Shown here: positions 35,347 to 45,787 of the stretch, piece by piece
Position numbering within the stretch: the first letter of the stretch is position 1
Layout: the number at the start of each line of letters is the position of its first letter
NCBI RefSeq assembly: GCF_000338275.1
Contig: NZ_ANMR01000015.1
Span: 1-64,000, forward strand
Length of the DNA stretch: 64,000 nt
Direction: 5' to 3'
Origin: Staphylococcus xylosus NJ
Lineage (GTDB): Bacteria; Bacillota; Bacilli; Staphylococcales; Staphylococcaceae
Program-made: the position numbers and the translations under genes
Notes under the pieces: generated by a model
What the model was told of the DNA's origin: nothing
The model's database searches: none
Seen by the model: the letters and a program-made list of their open reading frames with translations, nothing else

Positions 35347-36396
35347 CTATTTTCGTAATATTCCTTTTGCCAAGATTGGTATTAATAGAATGAAACCAAA
35401 TACGCCCATAACTGGAAACACTTTACCTATCAATTCTATAAAACCAATAAATGTTGTGGCAAATGTCACGATTGTCATTATAATGATAAGTCGATAATAG
35501 GCTTTAGTATAAGGAGTAGTGAATCTAGATGCGAAAGCGTACATAAGTCCAACGACGGTATTGTAAATAACCAACACCATTACAACCGACATAAAAATTC
35601 CAATAATTGGAGAAATCTGTTTTGCCAACAATAATGAAGGTAACGCAACGCCAGTAATTTGTGTGAATTCAGTAATCATACCTAAGTTGAGCATCAAGAG
35701 TAAAAATGTAATAGTAATACCACCTAATACTCCTCCCCAAACTGTTGATTTCTCAAATTTTAAACGGCCTCCCATAACTGATAAAAAGCTAAAAGCAGCG
35801 GCAATTTGTAGACTACCGTAGTTAATTGCATCAAACCACCACCATTGATCTGAGCGTCCATCACTATTTGCGTAATGATGTGCAGCATTGAAGTTTAACT
35901 GACCTGTAGAAAAGTAATAAACAGCAATGATTGTAACAATTATTACTAAAAATGGTGTAACCATACCTAAAACGGTAATAAGACGATCAAATTTTAAGAA
36001 TAGTGTTAGTAGGATAACGATAACTAAAATTAACGAACTAAATACATAAGGCATTCCTGTACTTTCATGAATTGTTGATGCGCCACCAGCGGTCATTATC
36101 ATAGCTAGTGCAAATAAGAATAAAGTCAAAATAATATCAAATACTGTTGCGATAGGACGCGGTAAATAGTGTTTAATTGGTTCAGTATGATTATGAGAAC
36201 GTAAGCGATAACCAGTATGTAGTACAAAGACACCGCCAATGGTAATGATAAATCCTGTAATCAACACACCATAAACGCTAAATTTTCCATTACTTGTAAA
36301 AAACTGAAAAATTTCTTGTCCAGTTGCAAATCCAGCACCCACAACAACACCAACAAATGCAAAAGCTACAATAATAATTTCCTTCAAGTTTGTCAT
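35347..36396 (-). CDS. YkvI-family membrane protein (putative APC-type transporter), paralogue 1
   Basis: A 349-residue protein with about ten membrane helices. The N-terminal FAFVGVVVGAGFATGQEIFQFF is the APC-superfamily first helix with the unwound GAGFA/SGQE motif. A clear paralogue lies at 59133-60206. YkvI proteins have no assigned substrate. A ribosome-binding site (AAAGGATTTCAACTTCT) precedes ATG 36396 at moderate quality. It shares the minus strand with the DASS gene downstream but is 246 nt away, so co-transcription is uncertain. Confidence 0.82.
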   Translation of the reverse strand: MTNLKEIIIVAFAFVGVVVGAGFATGQEIFQFFTSNGKFSVYGVLITGFIITIGGVFVLHTGYRLRSHNHTEPIKHYLPRPIATVFDIILTLFLFALAMIMTAGGASTIHESTGMPYVFSSLILVIVILLTLFLKFDRLITVLGMVTPFLVIIVTIIAVYYFSTGQLNFNAAHHYANSDGRSDQWWWFDAINYGSLQIAAAFSFLSVMGGRLKFEKSTVWGGVLGGITITFLLLMLNLGMITEFTQITGVALPSLLLAKQISPIIGIFMSVVMVLVIYNTVVGLMYAFASRFTTPYTKAYYRLIIIMTIVTFATTFIGFIELIGKVFPVMGVFGFILLIPILAKGILRK

Positions 36397-36695
36397 AGAA
36401 GTTGAAATCCTTTCATTGTTTTAGATTATCAAATTTTGTAGAAAAGTATCACAATGAATCATTTTATATGAAAGTAAAGTAAAATTAAACACTAAAGTTT
36501 ATATAGTGAATACAATTGTGTATATAGAGTGAACTTTTGAGGGGAAGAAAAAGCCATAAATAAAAGAAAAACATTTTTAGTGCGTTAATATAAAATTTTT
36601 GATAATATGTTTTCTTATTGCTTTATTTTATGCTTTAATTTAGTAGCTAATTTACATAAAAATACCGGGTAATAAATATAAAAAATCGGGAGAGT

Positions 36696-38504
36696 GTGAG
36701 TCATGTGTCATTATTAAATTTACCGTTAACATTACTCATTGTTATATTTTTGGCATTGGGTATTTTTAGTCAATGGTTTGCGAATAGAATTAAATGGCCG
36801 TCTATCGTAGTTATGGCCATAGTTGGATTGCTTGTAGGGCCAGTATTTGGCTTGATCAATCCACAAGAAAGTTTGGGTGAAGAAGTATTCAGTCCCTTAG
36901 TTTCATTAGCAGTGGCAATTATCCTATTTGAGGGAAGTAGTAATTTAGATTTCCGTGAAATTAAAGGGATTTCTAAAGCTGTTATACGTATTATCACGAT
37001 AGGTGCAATCATTGCTTGGATACTTGGTGCAATCACGCTACATTATATTATTGGCTTTTCACTATCTATTTCGTTAGTGTTAGGTGGTTTATTTTTAATC
37101 ACAGGGCCTACTGTCATTCAACCATTATTAAAACAGGCGAAAGTTAAAAAGCGTGTTGATTCAATACTAAGATGGGAAAGCATCATTCTTGACCCTATCG
37201 GACCAATGCTTGCTTTAGGTGCATTTTATATTTTTCAAATTATAGAACAAGGATTTGATTTACAGTTAATAGCTAGATTTATTATAAGTTTATTCATTGC
37301 AATTGCTATAGGGTTTGGTGCATCGTACTTATTTATGTGGTTAATTAAAAAAGATCTTATTCCACAAAATTTGATGCCGCCGATACAATTAATCTTTATC
37401 TTATTAATTTTTTCTATATGTGATGAGATTTTACCGGAATCAGGCCTATTAGCAGTTACAATATTTGGTCTAATGATGGCGCGTATGAAGAGACACGATT
37501 TAATCTTTAAAGAATCTGATCATTTTATTGAAAATACATCATCGATAATGATTTCTACTGTATTTATATTAATCACTTCTTCATTAACTTTAGAAGTGTT
37601 GAAAAGCGTTATGTCTTGGAAACTATTTATTTTTTGTGCAATTATGATCGTCTTAGTAAGACCAATTTCTATCCTATTGTCTACAGTAAACACTGAAATA
37701 TCAAAACGTGAGAGAGCGATGGTATCAATGATGGCACCTAGAGGTATAGTTGTATTAACGGTAGCGCAATTTTTCGGTGGTTTATTCATTGAAAAAGGGA
37801 CACCGATGGCAGAATATATAACGCCAGTTACTTTTGGCTTAGTATTCATTACCGTTGTCATATATGGCTTTAGCTTTTTACCATTAAGTAAGATTATGCG
37901 AATTTCTAGTACTGAACCTCCTGGCATTATTATAGTAGGGGAAAGTGAATTTTCTTTTCATCTTGGAGCAAAATTAAGAAGCCATAACATACCGGTTATG
38001 ACATTTAATTTATTTAGTAATACAACACAACGTTCAAAAGAATTAGGTTTTGAAGTTTTTGATGGAAACTTATTATCAAGCAATGATCGAATATATGCAG
38101 ATATGACACGATATAATAAGTGTATATTGATGACACAATCCTTTATATTTAATAGCTTAGCTTTTAATGAGTTAGTTCCAGAATTTGGTTTGAAGCATGT
38201 AGATATGATGCCAGTATCGTTTAGCGATGAACATGATCGTAGTAACGTAGATGGTCCGATTAGAAATCATATTCTTTTTGATTGGAATTTCACGTCCCGT
38301 TGGTTTAATCGTTTCATAAGTGAACACAATATTTTAGAAATACCAGCAAAAAAACAAAATCAATTAACTAAAAATGATATGGTACTCTATCATATAGACA
38401 ATAATAGTGTAGTAACATTTAAGCGTAGCAATCAGTTTATCTCTGACGACGAGGAAGGCGTAATAGGTTATTTAAAAGACGCTTACTTACATCAAAATAT
38501 ATAA
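36696..38504 (+). CDS. CPA1-type Na+(K+)/H+ antiporter with C-terminal cytosolic domain
   Basis: About 600 residues. Roughly 12 membrane helices occupy the first 400 (IVGLLVGPVFGLINPQE; LFEGSSNLDFREIKG; GPTVIQPLLKQAKVKKRVDSILRWESIILDPIGPM, with the functional Asp). A soluble region beginning PPGIIIVGESEFSFHLGAKLR follows and resembles an RCK/TrkA-N nucleotide-binding domain. This layout is that of NhaP/YjbQ-type exchangers. The start is unclear: GTG 36696 or GTG 36705, both near the Shine-Dalgarno CGGGAG (36687-36692). Role in pH or Na+/K+ homeostasis is inferred from the family. Confidence 0.83.
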   Translation: MSHVSLLNLPLTLLIVIFLALGIFSQWFANRIKWPSIVVMAIVGLLVGPVFGLINPQESLGEEVFSPLVSLAVAIILFEGSSNLDFREIKGISKAVIRIITIGAIIAWILGAITLHYIIGFSLSISLVLGGLFLITGPTVIQPLLKQAKVKKRVDSILRWESIILDPIGPMLALGAFYIFQIIEQGFDLQLIARFIISLFIAIAIGFGASYLFMWLIKKDLIPQNLMPPIQLIFILLIFSICDEILPESGLLAVTIFGLMMARMKRHDLIFKESDHFIENTSSIMISTVFILITSSLTLEVLKSVMSWKLFIFCAIMIVLVRPISILLSTVNTEISKRERAMVSMMAPRGIVVLTVAQFFGGLFIEKGTPMAEYITPVTFGLVFITVVIYGFSFLPLSKIMRISSTEPPGIIIVGESEFSFHLGAKLRSHNIPVMTFNLFSNTTQRSKELGFEVFDGNLLSSNDRIYADMTRYNKCILMTQSFIFNSLAFNELVPEFGLKHVDMMPVSFSDEHDRSNVDGPIRNHILFDWNFTSRWFNRFISEHNILEIPAKKQNQLTKNDMVLYHIDNNSVVTFKRSNQFISDDEEGVIGYLKDAYLHQNI

Positions 38505-38542
38505 GAAGTTAAAAAGAGTGAGAATGTGTTTTCAGCCTATAC

Positions 38543-38575
38543 TATCGACAAAGGATTCATCTTTGTCGATAATTT
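38543..38575 (+). terminator. terminator of the antiporter gene
   Basis: Perfect 11-bp stem TATCGACAAAG/CTTTGTCGATA with loop GATTCAT and a following ATTTTTTG tract. Confidence 0.85.
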
Positions 38576-38610
38576 TTTGTTTTCATAGATACTTCTTATA
38601 TTCATAGAAA

Positions 38611-38661
38611 GGGAGTGGACAGAAATCAAATTTTCTAATATAGATTTCGTAATCCCATCCC
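38611..38661. repeat. dispersed intergenic palindrome, copy 3
   Basis: GGGAGTGGACAGAAATC pairs imperfectly with GATTTCGTAATCCCATCCC. It is located between two proper terminators, so it is not needed for termination and looks like a dispersed element. Confidence 0.55.
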
Positions 38662-38738
38662 GGCAAGGGCTACTAGGATTGAAAAAAGCTTGATATAAGC
38701 GTATTTCTAATTCAGTCACCTACTGCCAAATTGAAAAC

Positions 38739-38770
38739 GAGCCTGAGACATCTGTTTATGTCTCAGGCTC
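38739..38770. terminator. terminator of fbp
   Basis: Perfect 12-bp stem GAGCCTGAGACA/TGTCTCAGGCTC with loop TCTGTTTA, close to the fbp stop; U-tracts on both strands. Confidence 0.82.
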
Positions 38771-38800
38771 TGTTTTATATATTCTTTTTTATGAGTATAT

Positions 38801-40753
38801 TTAGTTTACAAAACGATCATGCATTAATTCTTTTAAGATATCAATCTGCGCTTGAATTTCATGACCAGTATTTGTATCACGAATTTTTTTACGTTGTAAT
38901 TCTTTATCTACGACACGGCGAATTGAGAGTTCATCAGCGCCGTTAAGTAATACGTGCTTTTTAGAGTTAAAGTGTTGATGGGCCACGAGCTGCATACCAA
39001 ATGAATTATAAAGCAGAGTATATCCTGCAATACCTGTCGTTGATTGATAAGCTTTTGAGAATCCGCCATCAATGACAATCATCTTACCATCAGCTTTTAT
39101 GGGGTCTTCCCCATCAATTTCTTTCACTGGTGTATGACCATTGATAATATGACCTTGTTCGGGATCTAAACCGAAATCTTTTAGCATTTTTTTACACATA
39201 TCTACATCTTCACGTAAATAATAATAAGGATTTTTAGTTTCTTTATGAGCTGTTTTATCTTTGATGAAATAGCGTTCAAATGTAGTCATTGCACGTTTGC
39301 CAAATAGTGAAGAATATTTACCGGTCCATAAATACCAAACTAAATCTGTAGCTAAATCATCTTGGATATCTTTATGGTCAAAAGCTATTCGTACATATTC
39401 TTCGAAATGGTCTAATAAATCTCTGCCATAACATTTCACTCCATCAATAACCATTGATTCCATTTCACCTTGTTCATCGACGGGAATACAACCATGGATA
39501 AGTAAGTTTCCGTTGTAAGGTAAGTAAAGTTTTCCTTTTTGCATAAGGAAAGTCATGTGACGTTTTAGTTTTTCAGATTGTTGAACTGATAACAATAATT
39601 TATCGATTACATCTGCTTCTTCATCAGTTAATTTATTGGGGTCATTAGGATCAACTGTTTGAAAACAAGTGTGTTCTAATGGGTATGTTTTTCCGTAAAG
39701 TGTTGCTTCATTTTTTTCATAGTTAATTTTTTCTAATACTAAACGTTCTTCCATTTCAAATGTAGGGCGACGTTTGATAATTGGTGCTTCTAATTTAAAT
39801 TGAATAATAGCTATGGCTTGATGGAGTTTAGTGATTTGTTCTAACTCTAGCTCAGATAAACCTTCAGCATTTTTAGGACGGAAAGCTGGATTTGAACCAT
39901 CATAATATTTGTCGGCAAGTGTTAATAACGGTCGTAAATTGATGCCATATGCATCTTCAATAATATCCAGATTGTCGTAACGTGCACAAATTCTAAGTAA
40001 GTTTGCAAGACAAACCTTAGACCCAGCATATGCTCCAATCCATAGTACGTCATGATTACCCCATTGAATATCTACAGAAGGATAATCTATGAGTGTTTCC
40101 ATAATTTTATCTGGTTCAGGTCCACGATCATAGATATCTCCTACAACATGTAAGCGATTCACCACTAGATGTTGTACTGTAAAAGATAGCCCAATAATTA
40201 AATCATCTGATTGTTCTAATTCTATAATTTGTTTGATTAACGTTTCATAGTATGAGTGTTTATTATTATATTTATTACTTTTATATAATAATTCTTCCAC
40301 AATAAAAACATAATTTTCAGGTAAAGATTTACGTAGTTTTGTACGTGTATATTTTGATGATGCATAAGTAATTAGTTTAATTAGACGGTTAATGGTAGTT
40401 ATATACCATTCATTTAATTCTGATTTTGAACTAAAACTATTTTTTATGAGTTGTAATTTTTCTTCAGGATAATAGACCAAAGCAGAAAACTCATTAATTT
40501 CTTTACGCGTTAGCGTATCTTGGAAAATATCATTTATCTTTGAACGAACATTCCCTGAACCATTTCGTAAAACATGTTGAAAGGCATGGAATTCGCCGTG
40601 TAAATCACTAACAAAGTGCTCTGTTCCTTTTGGAAGTTCCAAAATAGATTCTAAATTGATGATTTCAGTTGCGAGCGCTTCTTTAGTATCAAATTGTTCA
40701 GAAAGTAAATCTAAAAATCTTTCTTTTACACTCTTGTCTGTTGAATTATGCAT
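38801..40753 (-). CDS. fbp: class III fructose-1,6-bisphosphatase Fbp
   Basis: A 650-residue gluconeogenic phosphatase of the Firmicute-specific class III, which has a calcineurin-like metallophosphatase fold. Motifs: [48 protein letters not shown] and [13 protein letters not shown], giving the Asp/His/Asn metal ligands. The length fits the family (about 640-670). It hydrolyses fructose-1,6-bisphosphate to fructose-6-phosphate. It is monocistronic and divergent from putP across a 500-nt spacer. Confidence 0.95.
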   Translation of the reverse strand: MHNSTDKSVKERFLDLLSEQFDTKEALATEIINLESILELPKGTEHFVSDLHGEFHAFQHVLRNGSGNVRSKINDIFQDTLTRKEINEFSALVYYPEEKLQLIKNSFSSKSELNEWYITTINRLIKLITYASSKYTRTKLRKSLPENYVFIVEELLYKSNKYNNKHSYYETLIKQIIELEQSDDLIIGLSFTVQHLVVNRLHVVGDIYDRGPEPDKIMETLIDYPSVDIQWGNHDVLWIGAYAGSKVCLANLLRICARYDNLDIIEDAYGINLRPLLTLADKYYDGSNPAFRPKNAEGLSELELEQITKLHQAIAIIQFKLEAPIIKRRPTFEMEERLVLEKINYEKNEATLYGKTYPLEHTCFQTVDPNDPNKLTDEEADVIDKLLLSVQQSEKLKRHMTFLMQKGKLYLPYNGNLLIHGCIPVDEQGEMESMVIDGVKCYGRDLLDHFEEYVRIAFDHKDIQDDLATDLVWYLWTGKYSSLFGKRAMTTFERYFIKDKTAHKETKNPYYYLREDVDMCKKMLKDFGLDPEQGHIINGHTPVKEIDGEDPIKADGKMIVIDGGFSKAYQSTTGIAGYTLLYNSFGMQLVAHQHFNSKKHVLLNGADELSIRRVVDKELQRKKIRDTNTGHEIQAQIDILKELMHDRFVN

Positions 40754-41254
40754 TATTTATGTCACTCCAGTTGAATAAATTTCTAAAGTATAAAATACAA
40801 ATTAGTAAAACGCTTCCATTATATGTTTCTTATTGTAGCATTAAAATACAATCTTTTGTCTACTACTTATTATATTATGAATTTTAATTAAATTCGAAGA
40901 TATGGATTGATTGTATAACCTAATATCAAAAAATGTTTTATATAAAGATTTAAAAGGTGCATTTGAAGTGAAAATATTCTATGTTACTCAAATATAGTAT
41001 TTTTGATATTTATATAAATATTGTGATAAACATACATTTTTACGAATGCTATTAGAAGTATTTTTATTTCAAAAGTGTAATTGTACAATTATAATTTATA
41101 AGCGTCAAAATCTTTTTATATCAGTATTTTAAGCTTAATATTAGGCTGTTATATATATAAGTTAACAAAAAAGTTGTGATTTATTGTTTAATTTGATGAT
41201 TATTTTTGTATAATATATGCATGTAACAAAATTATAAGGGGAGGAGTTTGTTTC
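40754..41254. other. 500-nt divergent spacer between fbp and putP
   Basis: AT-rich, without a gene I can support. It contains a perfect 14-bp palindrome TAATTGTACAATTA (41078-41091) overlapping a TATAAT (41090-41095), and a second TATAAT (41209-41214) about 40 nt before putP. These may be putP promoters. A weak cre-like ACGCTTCCA lies near 40810 close to fbp. Confidence 0.4.
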
Positions 41255-42811
41255 ATGTTTATATTGGGGACATCATTATCGAGTCAAGTAGATCCAAATT
41301 GGCAAACATATATTATGCTAGGTGTTTATTTTATTATTTTATTAGGCATAGGATACTATGGATTTAAACAATCTACGAGCAACGTAAGTGAATATATGTT
41401 AGGTGGAAGAAATATTGGTCCATATGTAACGGCATTGTCTGCAGGGGCATCTGACATGAGCGGTTGGATGATTATGGGATTGCCAGGAGAAGTGTATTCA
41501 ACTGGATTATCTGCAGCATGGTTAGCCATAGGCTTAACAATTGGCGCATACATAAACTATGTAGTTGTAGCACCTCGTCTTCGTGTTTATACGGAAAAGG
41601 CTGGGGACGCAATTACACTACCAGATTTCTTTAAAAATAGAGTGGATGATAAATCTAATCTGATTAAAATAATTGCAGGTGGGATTATCGTTGTATTCTT
41701 TACTCTTTACACTCACTCTGGAATGGTTTCAGGAGGAGTATTGTTTGAAAGTGCTTTTGGATTGAATTATCACTTTGGTATGTTATTAGTGGCAATTATA
41801 GTTATTGCATATACATTCTTCGGAGGTTACTTAGCAGTATCATTAACAGATTTTTTCCAAGGGGTTGTTATGATTATTGCTATGGTAATGGTACCGATAG
41901 TAGCGATGATGCAATTAAGTGGTCTGGATACCATATCACAAGCAGCAGAATTAAAACCTACAAATTTAGATTTATTTAAAGGAACAACGTTTATAGGTAT
42001 TATTTCTTTCTTTGCATGGGGGTTAGGTTATTTTGGTCAACCACACATAATTGTTCGTTTTATGTCTATCAAATCTATCAAACAATTACCGACAGCAAGA
42101 CGTTTTGGTATAGGTTGGATGGCGATTAGCTTACTTGGCGCAGTGGGTGTTGGACTGGTAGGTATCACTTTTGTAAATAGTAATGGGGTTGAATTAAAAG
42201 ACCCTGAGACGTTATTTATTTTAATGGGACAAATATTGTTCCATCCACTTGTTGGCGGATTTTTACTTGCTGCCATTTTAGCTGCTATTATGAGCACGAT
42301 TTCTTCGCAATTGTTAGTAACATCAAGCTCATTAACAGAAGATTTTTATAAGTTGTTTCGTGGTGAAGAAGCCGCTAAAGAACATCAAAAAGAATTTGTA
42401 TTGGTCGGGCGTATATCAGTTATAATTGTTGCGATTATATCTATATGGATTGCATGGTCTCCTAATGATACGATTTTAAATCTTGTAGGTAATGCTTGGG
42501 CAGGTTTTGGTGCAGCATTTGGGCCACTAGTGCTCTTGTCGTTATATTGGAAAGGTTTAAGTCGTACCGGCGCTATCAGCGGTATGCTGTCGGGTGCAAT
42601 AGTAGTTATACTATGGATTGCATTTGTTAAACCACTAGGAGATATAAACGATTTCTTTAATTTATATGAAATCATACCTGGCTTTTTAACAAGCCTGATT
42701 GTTACATTCATAGTTAGTAAATTGACTAAGAAACCACAAATTGATGTAGAAAATGATTTAGCTGATGTACGTCGAATTGTTAAAAATAAAGATGAACAGA
42801 GTGAATCATAA
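41255..42811 (+). CDS. putP: sodium/proline symporter PutP
   Basis: A 518-residue sodium:solute symporter with about 13 membrane helices. Signature segments are [29 protein letters not shown] near the N-terminus, [17 protein letters not shown]-type residues around 190-205, and [26 protein letters not shown] for the sodium site. The ASDMSGW motif with Ser/Asp is characteristic of PutP. A strong Shine-Dalgarno, AGGGGAGGAG, precedes ATG 41255. Proline uptake serves osmoadaptation and nutrition. A terminator follows at 42905. Confidence 0.93.
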   Translation: MFILGTSLSSQVDPNWQTYIMLGVYFIILLGIGYYGFKQSTSNVSEYMLGGRNIGPYVTALSAGASDMSGWMIMGLPGEVYSTGLSAAWLAIGLTIGAYINYVVVAPRLRVYTEKAGDAITLPDFFKNRVDDKSNLIKIIAGGIIVVFFTLYTHSGMVSGGVLFESAFGLNYHFGMLLVAIIVIAYTFFGGYLAVSLTDFFQGVVMIIAMVMVPIVAMMQLSGLDTISQAAELKPTNLDLFKGTTFIGIISFFAWGLGYFGQPHIIVRFMSIKSIKQLPTARRFGIGWMAISLLGAVGVGLVGITFVNSNGVELKDPETLFILMGQILFHPLVGGFLLAAILAAIMSTISSQLLVTSSSLTEDFYKLFRGEEAAKEHQKEFVLVGRISVIIVAIISIWIAWSPNDTILNLVGNAWAGFGAAFGPLVLLSLYWKGLSRTGAISGMLSGAIVVILWIAFVKPLGDINDFFNLYEIIPGFLTSLIVTFIVSKLTKKPQIDVENDLADVRRIVKNKDEQSES

Positions 42812-42904
42812 TTTAAAAAGGGGTTTAAATTATGATTGATATTCACATGTTCAGCACAACATTATAGTGTTATTTAATAAGGGAGAAATTTTATATAGAT
42901 CGTG

Positions 42905-42942
42905 AAAGGCTAACTTCAAAGGGGGAAGTTAGCCTTTTTTAT
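42905..42942 (+). terminator. terminator downstream of putP
   Basis: Perfect 13-bp stem AAAGGCTAACTTC (42905-42917)/GAAGTTAGCCTTT (42925-42937) with loop AAAGGGG, followed by TTTTT. Confidence 0.88.
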
Positions 42943-42988
42943 GTCAAATATTGATAACGTGATGGATATTAAAGCTATAAGTGTAAAA

Positions 42989-43029
42989 ACGCCCTTGTCA
43001 CAATGATTTTATTATTGCGATAAGAGCGT
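42989..43029 (-). terminator. probable terminator of the DedA gene
   Basis: ACGCCCTTGTCACAAT and ATTGCGATAAGAGCGT pair best as a minus-strand RNA (two G-U pairs, one mismatch), followed by UUUUAC. It lies 70 nt downstream of the DedA stop. Confidence 0.6.
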
Positions 43030-43098
43030 AAATTTTATTTTATTGAATTTAAATGCGTTAAATTAGCCAGCTAATTTTTATGCTAAACAGACACGTTC

Positions 43099-43707
43099 TT
43101 ATTGGACACGGTCTTTTTTGAAAAGTCTATAAAAGACAAAAATCACCGCTAAAATAATAACGACATACATAATATACGAATAGGTATGTAAACCATTCAT
43201 TAATACATCCCAACTACCACTCAATAATTTACCTAAATAAATTAAAGCGAAATTCCAAACGGTTGTACCAATTAATGAAAGAATTGTAAAAACTACAACA
43301 TTCATACGATTGATTCCTGCTGGGATAGTAATAAGTACACGTAAAACTGGTATAAAGCGACAGATGAACACTGCAATGGCACCATATTTCTTAAACCAAT
43401 CGTTCGCACGTTCAACATCTTTGCCTTTTAATTTAATCCATTTGCCATATTTATCAACGAAACGATATAAACGCGTTTCAGAAACAAGTCTACTTATATA
43501 ATAGAGGACAAGTAAACCTATCAATGATGCAATCGTTGAAATTGTAAAAAGAATGGGTATAGATAATCCTGATTTAACAGACATTAGTCCTGCAAAAGTT
43601 AAAATAATTTCAGAAGGTATGAAAGGTAATATATTTTCAAATAATATTAATATCGCAATGGCAGCATAGCCCCATGTGCTAATAAAGTCGATAAGTATTT
43701 GTTCCAT
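43099..43707 (-). CDS. DedA-family membrane protein
   Basis: A 202-residue protein with four to five membrane segments and the DedA/SNARE-associated domain. It starts MEQILIDFISTWGYAAI, with ENILPFIPSEIILTFAG as the re-entrant loop region. RFIPVLRVLITIPAGINRM is the conserved F/GRFIPxxRxxxxxxAG motif. DedA proteins include the UPtP and PE transporters UptA and DltX-related flippases, so lipid carrier recycling is possible, but the subfamily is not assigned. It stands alone, divergent from the MFS gene. Confidence 0.85.
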   Translation of the reverse strand: MEQILIDFISTWGYAAIAILILFENILPFIPSEIILTFAGLMSVKSGLSIPILFTISTIASLIGLLVLYYISRLVSETRLYRFVDKYGKWIKLKGKDVERANDWFKKYGAIAVFICRFIPVLRVLITIPAGINRMNVVVFTILSLIGTTVWNFALIYLGKLLSGSWDVLMNGLHTYSYIMYVVIILAVIFVFYRLFKKDRVQ

Positions 43708-43863
43708 AGCTCTATGATTGGCTCCTTTAAAATCAAACTTCGTTAATTTTTGTACATCTTCAAGTATAATCTAAAATACTAAATTGTCCATGGAACATAC
43801 ATAGGGCTCAAGTATGATATTGTGATTGGTTTCATATAATCATGTAAAAAACAAAAAAGTTAT

Positions 43864-43877
43864 TGTAAGCGATTTCA
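43864..43877. promoter_or_regulatory. perfect cre site upstream of an MFS sugar-acid transporter
   Basis: TGTAAGCGATTTCA matches every defined position of the cre consensus TGWAANCGNTNWCA. It lies 73-86 nt before the MFS start, in the place expected for CcpA control of a carbon-source transporter. Confidence 0.75.
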
Positions 43878-43949
43878 TGTTGTGGTAATATCGTTTAAAA
43901 CAATAGGTCATATGATGACTGGTTATTAAAGGGAGAAAGTTGGAGAGAA

Positions 43950-45227
43950 ATGAAAGAAAAAAGAACAAATATTAGATGGTATTTTGCAATAGCATTTTTT
44001 ATTATCGGAGTAATTGCTTATATGGACCGTTCCAATATATCTATAATTGCAGGGCCGATGATGGAAGACTTAAACTTAAATAAAACACAATTCGGCTTAT
44101 TAGCATCATTCTTCTCATTGGGCTATGCATTGATGCAAGTGCCATCTGGGTTTTTGGCTGAAAAATTTGGGTCAAAAAAATTATTAACTATTGCACTTGT
44201 TTGGTGGAGCGCTTTTACGATTTTAACAGGTATTGTAAAAAATCATGGTATGCTTTACGCCGTACGTTTCTTATTCGGTATCGGAGAAGCACCAATGTAT
44301 CCTTCTAATGCTGTATTTAATACAAACTGGTTTGCAAAAGGTGAAAAAGGGCGTGCGTCTAGTGCGTTGCTTGCTGGTTCATACTTTGGTCCTGTAATTG
44401 CTCCAGTCGTAACGATAGCAATTGTAAATATGTTTGGTTGGCAAGCGGTATTTTATATATTTGGTGCGATAGGTTTTGTTATCGCTATATTATGGATGGT
44501 AATTGCAAAAGATTTACCAGAACAACACAAGATGGTAAATGAAGCAGAAAAAAATTATATTATTGAAAATAGAGATGTTATAAAGACAGAAAAATCGAAC
44601 GCACCATGGAATATCTTTCTCACGCGCTTTAGTTTTTATGCGATAGCAGCACAATATTTTGTAGTACAGTTTGTAGTTTCATTGTTTTTAATTTGGTTAC
44701 CTACATATCTTACGGAACAGTATAAAGTGAAACTTACTGATCCTGATATGGCTTGGGCAGCAGGCGCTCCTTGGATAGCAATGTTCTTACTTATACTTTG
44801 TGGAGGAGCAATTTCAGATAAACTGTTACAAAGTGGTAAATCCCGTTTTGTGGCACGTGCATCAATTGCGATTATTGGTTTCTTAGTATTTTGCATCTCA
44901 CTATTTATGTCTTTACAAACAGACAATCTAGTAGTTAATGTATTTTGGCTATCATTATGTCTTGGAGGTATTGGGATTGCTACAGGAATGAGTTGGGCAG
45001 CAGCGACGGATTTAGGACGTAATTTCTCTGGTTCAGTATCAGGTTGGATGAATCTGTGGGGGAATATTGGTGCATTATTAAGTCCGTTATTAGCAGGTAT
45101 GATGGTTGATATTGTGGGTTGGACGATGACATTAGAATTAGTAATTATCCCAGTAGTGTTTGCGATTGTTATGTGGTTCTTTGTAAAACCGGATCAACCT
45201 TTAATTATAGAAAAAGAAAATTTATAA
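43950..45227 (+). CDS. MFS transporter, anion:cation symporter (ACS) family, sugar-acid type
   Basis: A 425-residue, 12-helix major facilitator protein. The start KRTNIRWYFAIAFFIIGVIAYMDRSNIS, the motif-A loop GFLAEKFGSKKLL and the RFLFGIGEAPMYPSNAVFNTNWF segment are typical of the GudP/ExuT/DgoT group, which takes up glucarate, galactonate, hexuronate or similar acids. The perfect cre upstream supports a catabolic substrate. No catabolic enzyme is adjacent except the small monooxygenase-like gene that follows. TTGGAGAG precedes ATG 43950. Confidence 0.85.
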   Translation: MKEKRTNIRWYFAIAFFIIGVIAYMDRSNISIIAGPMMEDLNLNKTQFGLLASFFSLGYALMQVPSGFLAEKFGSKKLLTIALVWWSAFTILTGIVKNHGMLYAVRFLFGIGEAPMYPSNAVFNTNWFAKGEKGRASSALLAGSYFGPVIAPVVTIAIVNMFGWQAVFYIFGAIGFVIAILWMVIAKDLPEQHKMVNEAEKNYIIENRDVIKTEKSNAPWNIFLTRFSFYAIAAQYFVVQFVVSLFLIWLPTYLTEQYKVKLTDPDMAWAAGAPWIAMFLLILCGGAISDKLLQSGKSRFVARASIAIIGFLVFCISLFMSLQTDNLVVNVFWLSLCLGGIGIATGMSWAAATDLGRNFSGSVSGWMNLWGNIGALLSPLLAGMMVDIVGWTMTLELVIIPVVFAIVMWFFVKPDQPLIIEKENL

Positions 45228-45295
45228 AGTTTAATTATTTGTGTTTTTTAATCATCCCCTAGTATAATAATTATACTTATGAGGAGGAGAAAAAT

Positions 45296-45586
45296 ATGAT
45301 TACTATTAATGCAATAATGAAAATTGACCCAACTAAAAGAGAAGGTTATTTAGAATTGGTAAAACCATTACTTGAAGGTGCTAGCACTGAGGAAGGTTCA
45401 TTATTTTATAAACATTTTGAACAAACTGACGAACCTAATACTTTTGCCTTTATCGAACGTTACAAAGATGAAGAAGCTGTTGAAGCACATAACAATTCTG
45501 ATCATTTTAAAGCATTCTTTGCTGAAGTAAGTCAATATTTAGTTGAAAAACCAGATATTAGCGTTTCTCAAGATCAAACAACATAA
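45296..45586 (+). CDS. antibiotic biosynthesis monooxygenase-domain protein (quinol monooxygenase-like)
   Basis: A 96-residue ferredoxin-like alpha+beta dimer protein: MITINAIMKIDPTKREGYLELVKPLL, EEGSLFYKHFEQTDEPNTFAFIERYKDEEAVEAH and DHFKAFFAEV. The pattern matches YgiN/ABM-domain proteins, some of which oxidise quinols, others of which have no known activity. GAGGAGGAG gives a strong ribosome-binding site. It lies 68 nt after the MFS gene and may be read from it, since no hairpin intervenes. Confidence 0.8.
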   Translation: MITINAIMKIDPTKREGYLELVKPLLEGASTEEGSLFYKHFEQTDEPNTFAFIERYKDEEAVEAHNNSDHFKAFFAEVSQYLVEKPDISVSQDQTT

Positions 45587-45621
45587 ATAATTATTTAAAA
45601 CGTATTGAAATAATAAGAGAG

Positions 45622-45660
45622 TGGGATAGAAATCAAAGTTGAATTTTGATTTCTATCCCA
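45622..45660. repeat. dispersed intergenic palindrome, copy 4 (perfect 16-bp stem)
   Basis: TGGGATAGAAATCAAA (45622-45637)/TTTGATTTCTATCCCA (45645-45660), then TTTTCTTT. It is the most symmetrical member of the family and a likely terminator for the ABM-domain gene. Confidence 0.75.
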
Positions 45661-45787
45661 TTTTCTTTATCTTGAGAAAGATAAGCAAGATACTGTTTTA
45701 ATCATATTAATAAGAGTATAATTTTATGTTGTGGATAATATAATAATGATTTTGATAGAGAAAAGTAGTTTTAGGAGTGTAAAAATA

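Noticed and set aside
37520-37927. 135-codon frame antisense to the Na+/H+ antiporter gene
   Set aside because: Codon composition mirrors the sense gene; no translation signals.
40804-40818. cre-like ACGCTTCCA near the fbp start
   Set aside because: Three deviations from the cre consensus; too weak to list as a site.
42385-42846. 153-codon frame antisense to putP
   Set aside because: Lies wholly opposite a well-supported symporter gene and has no ribosome-binding site or recognisable domain; a shadow of the coding strand.
42831-42866. 11-codon frame after putP with an AAAGGGG ribosome-binding site
   Set aside because: Too short to support as a gene; it could be a leader peptide, but nothing downstream needs one before the terminator at 42905.
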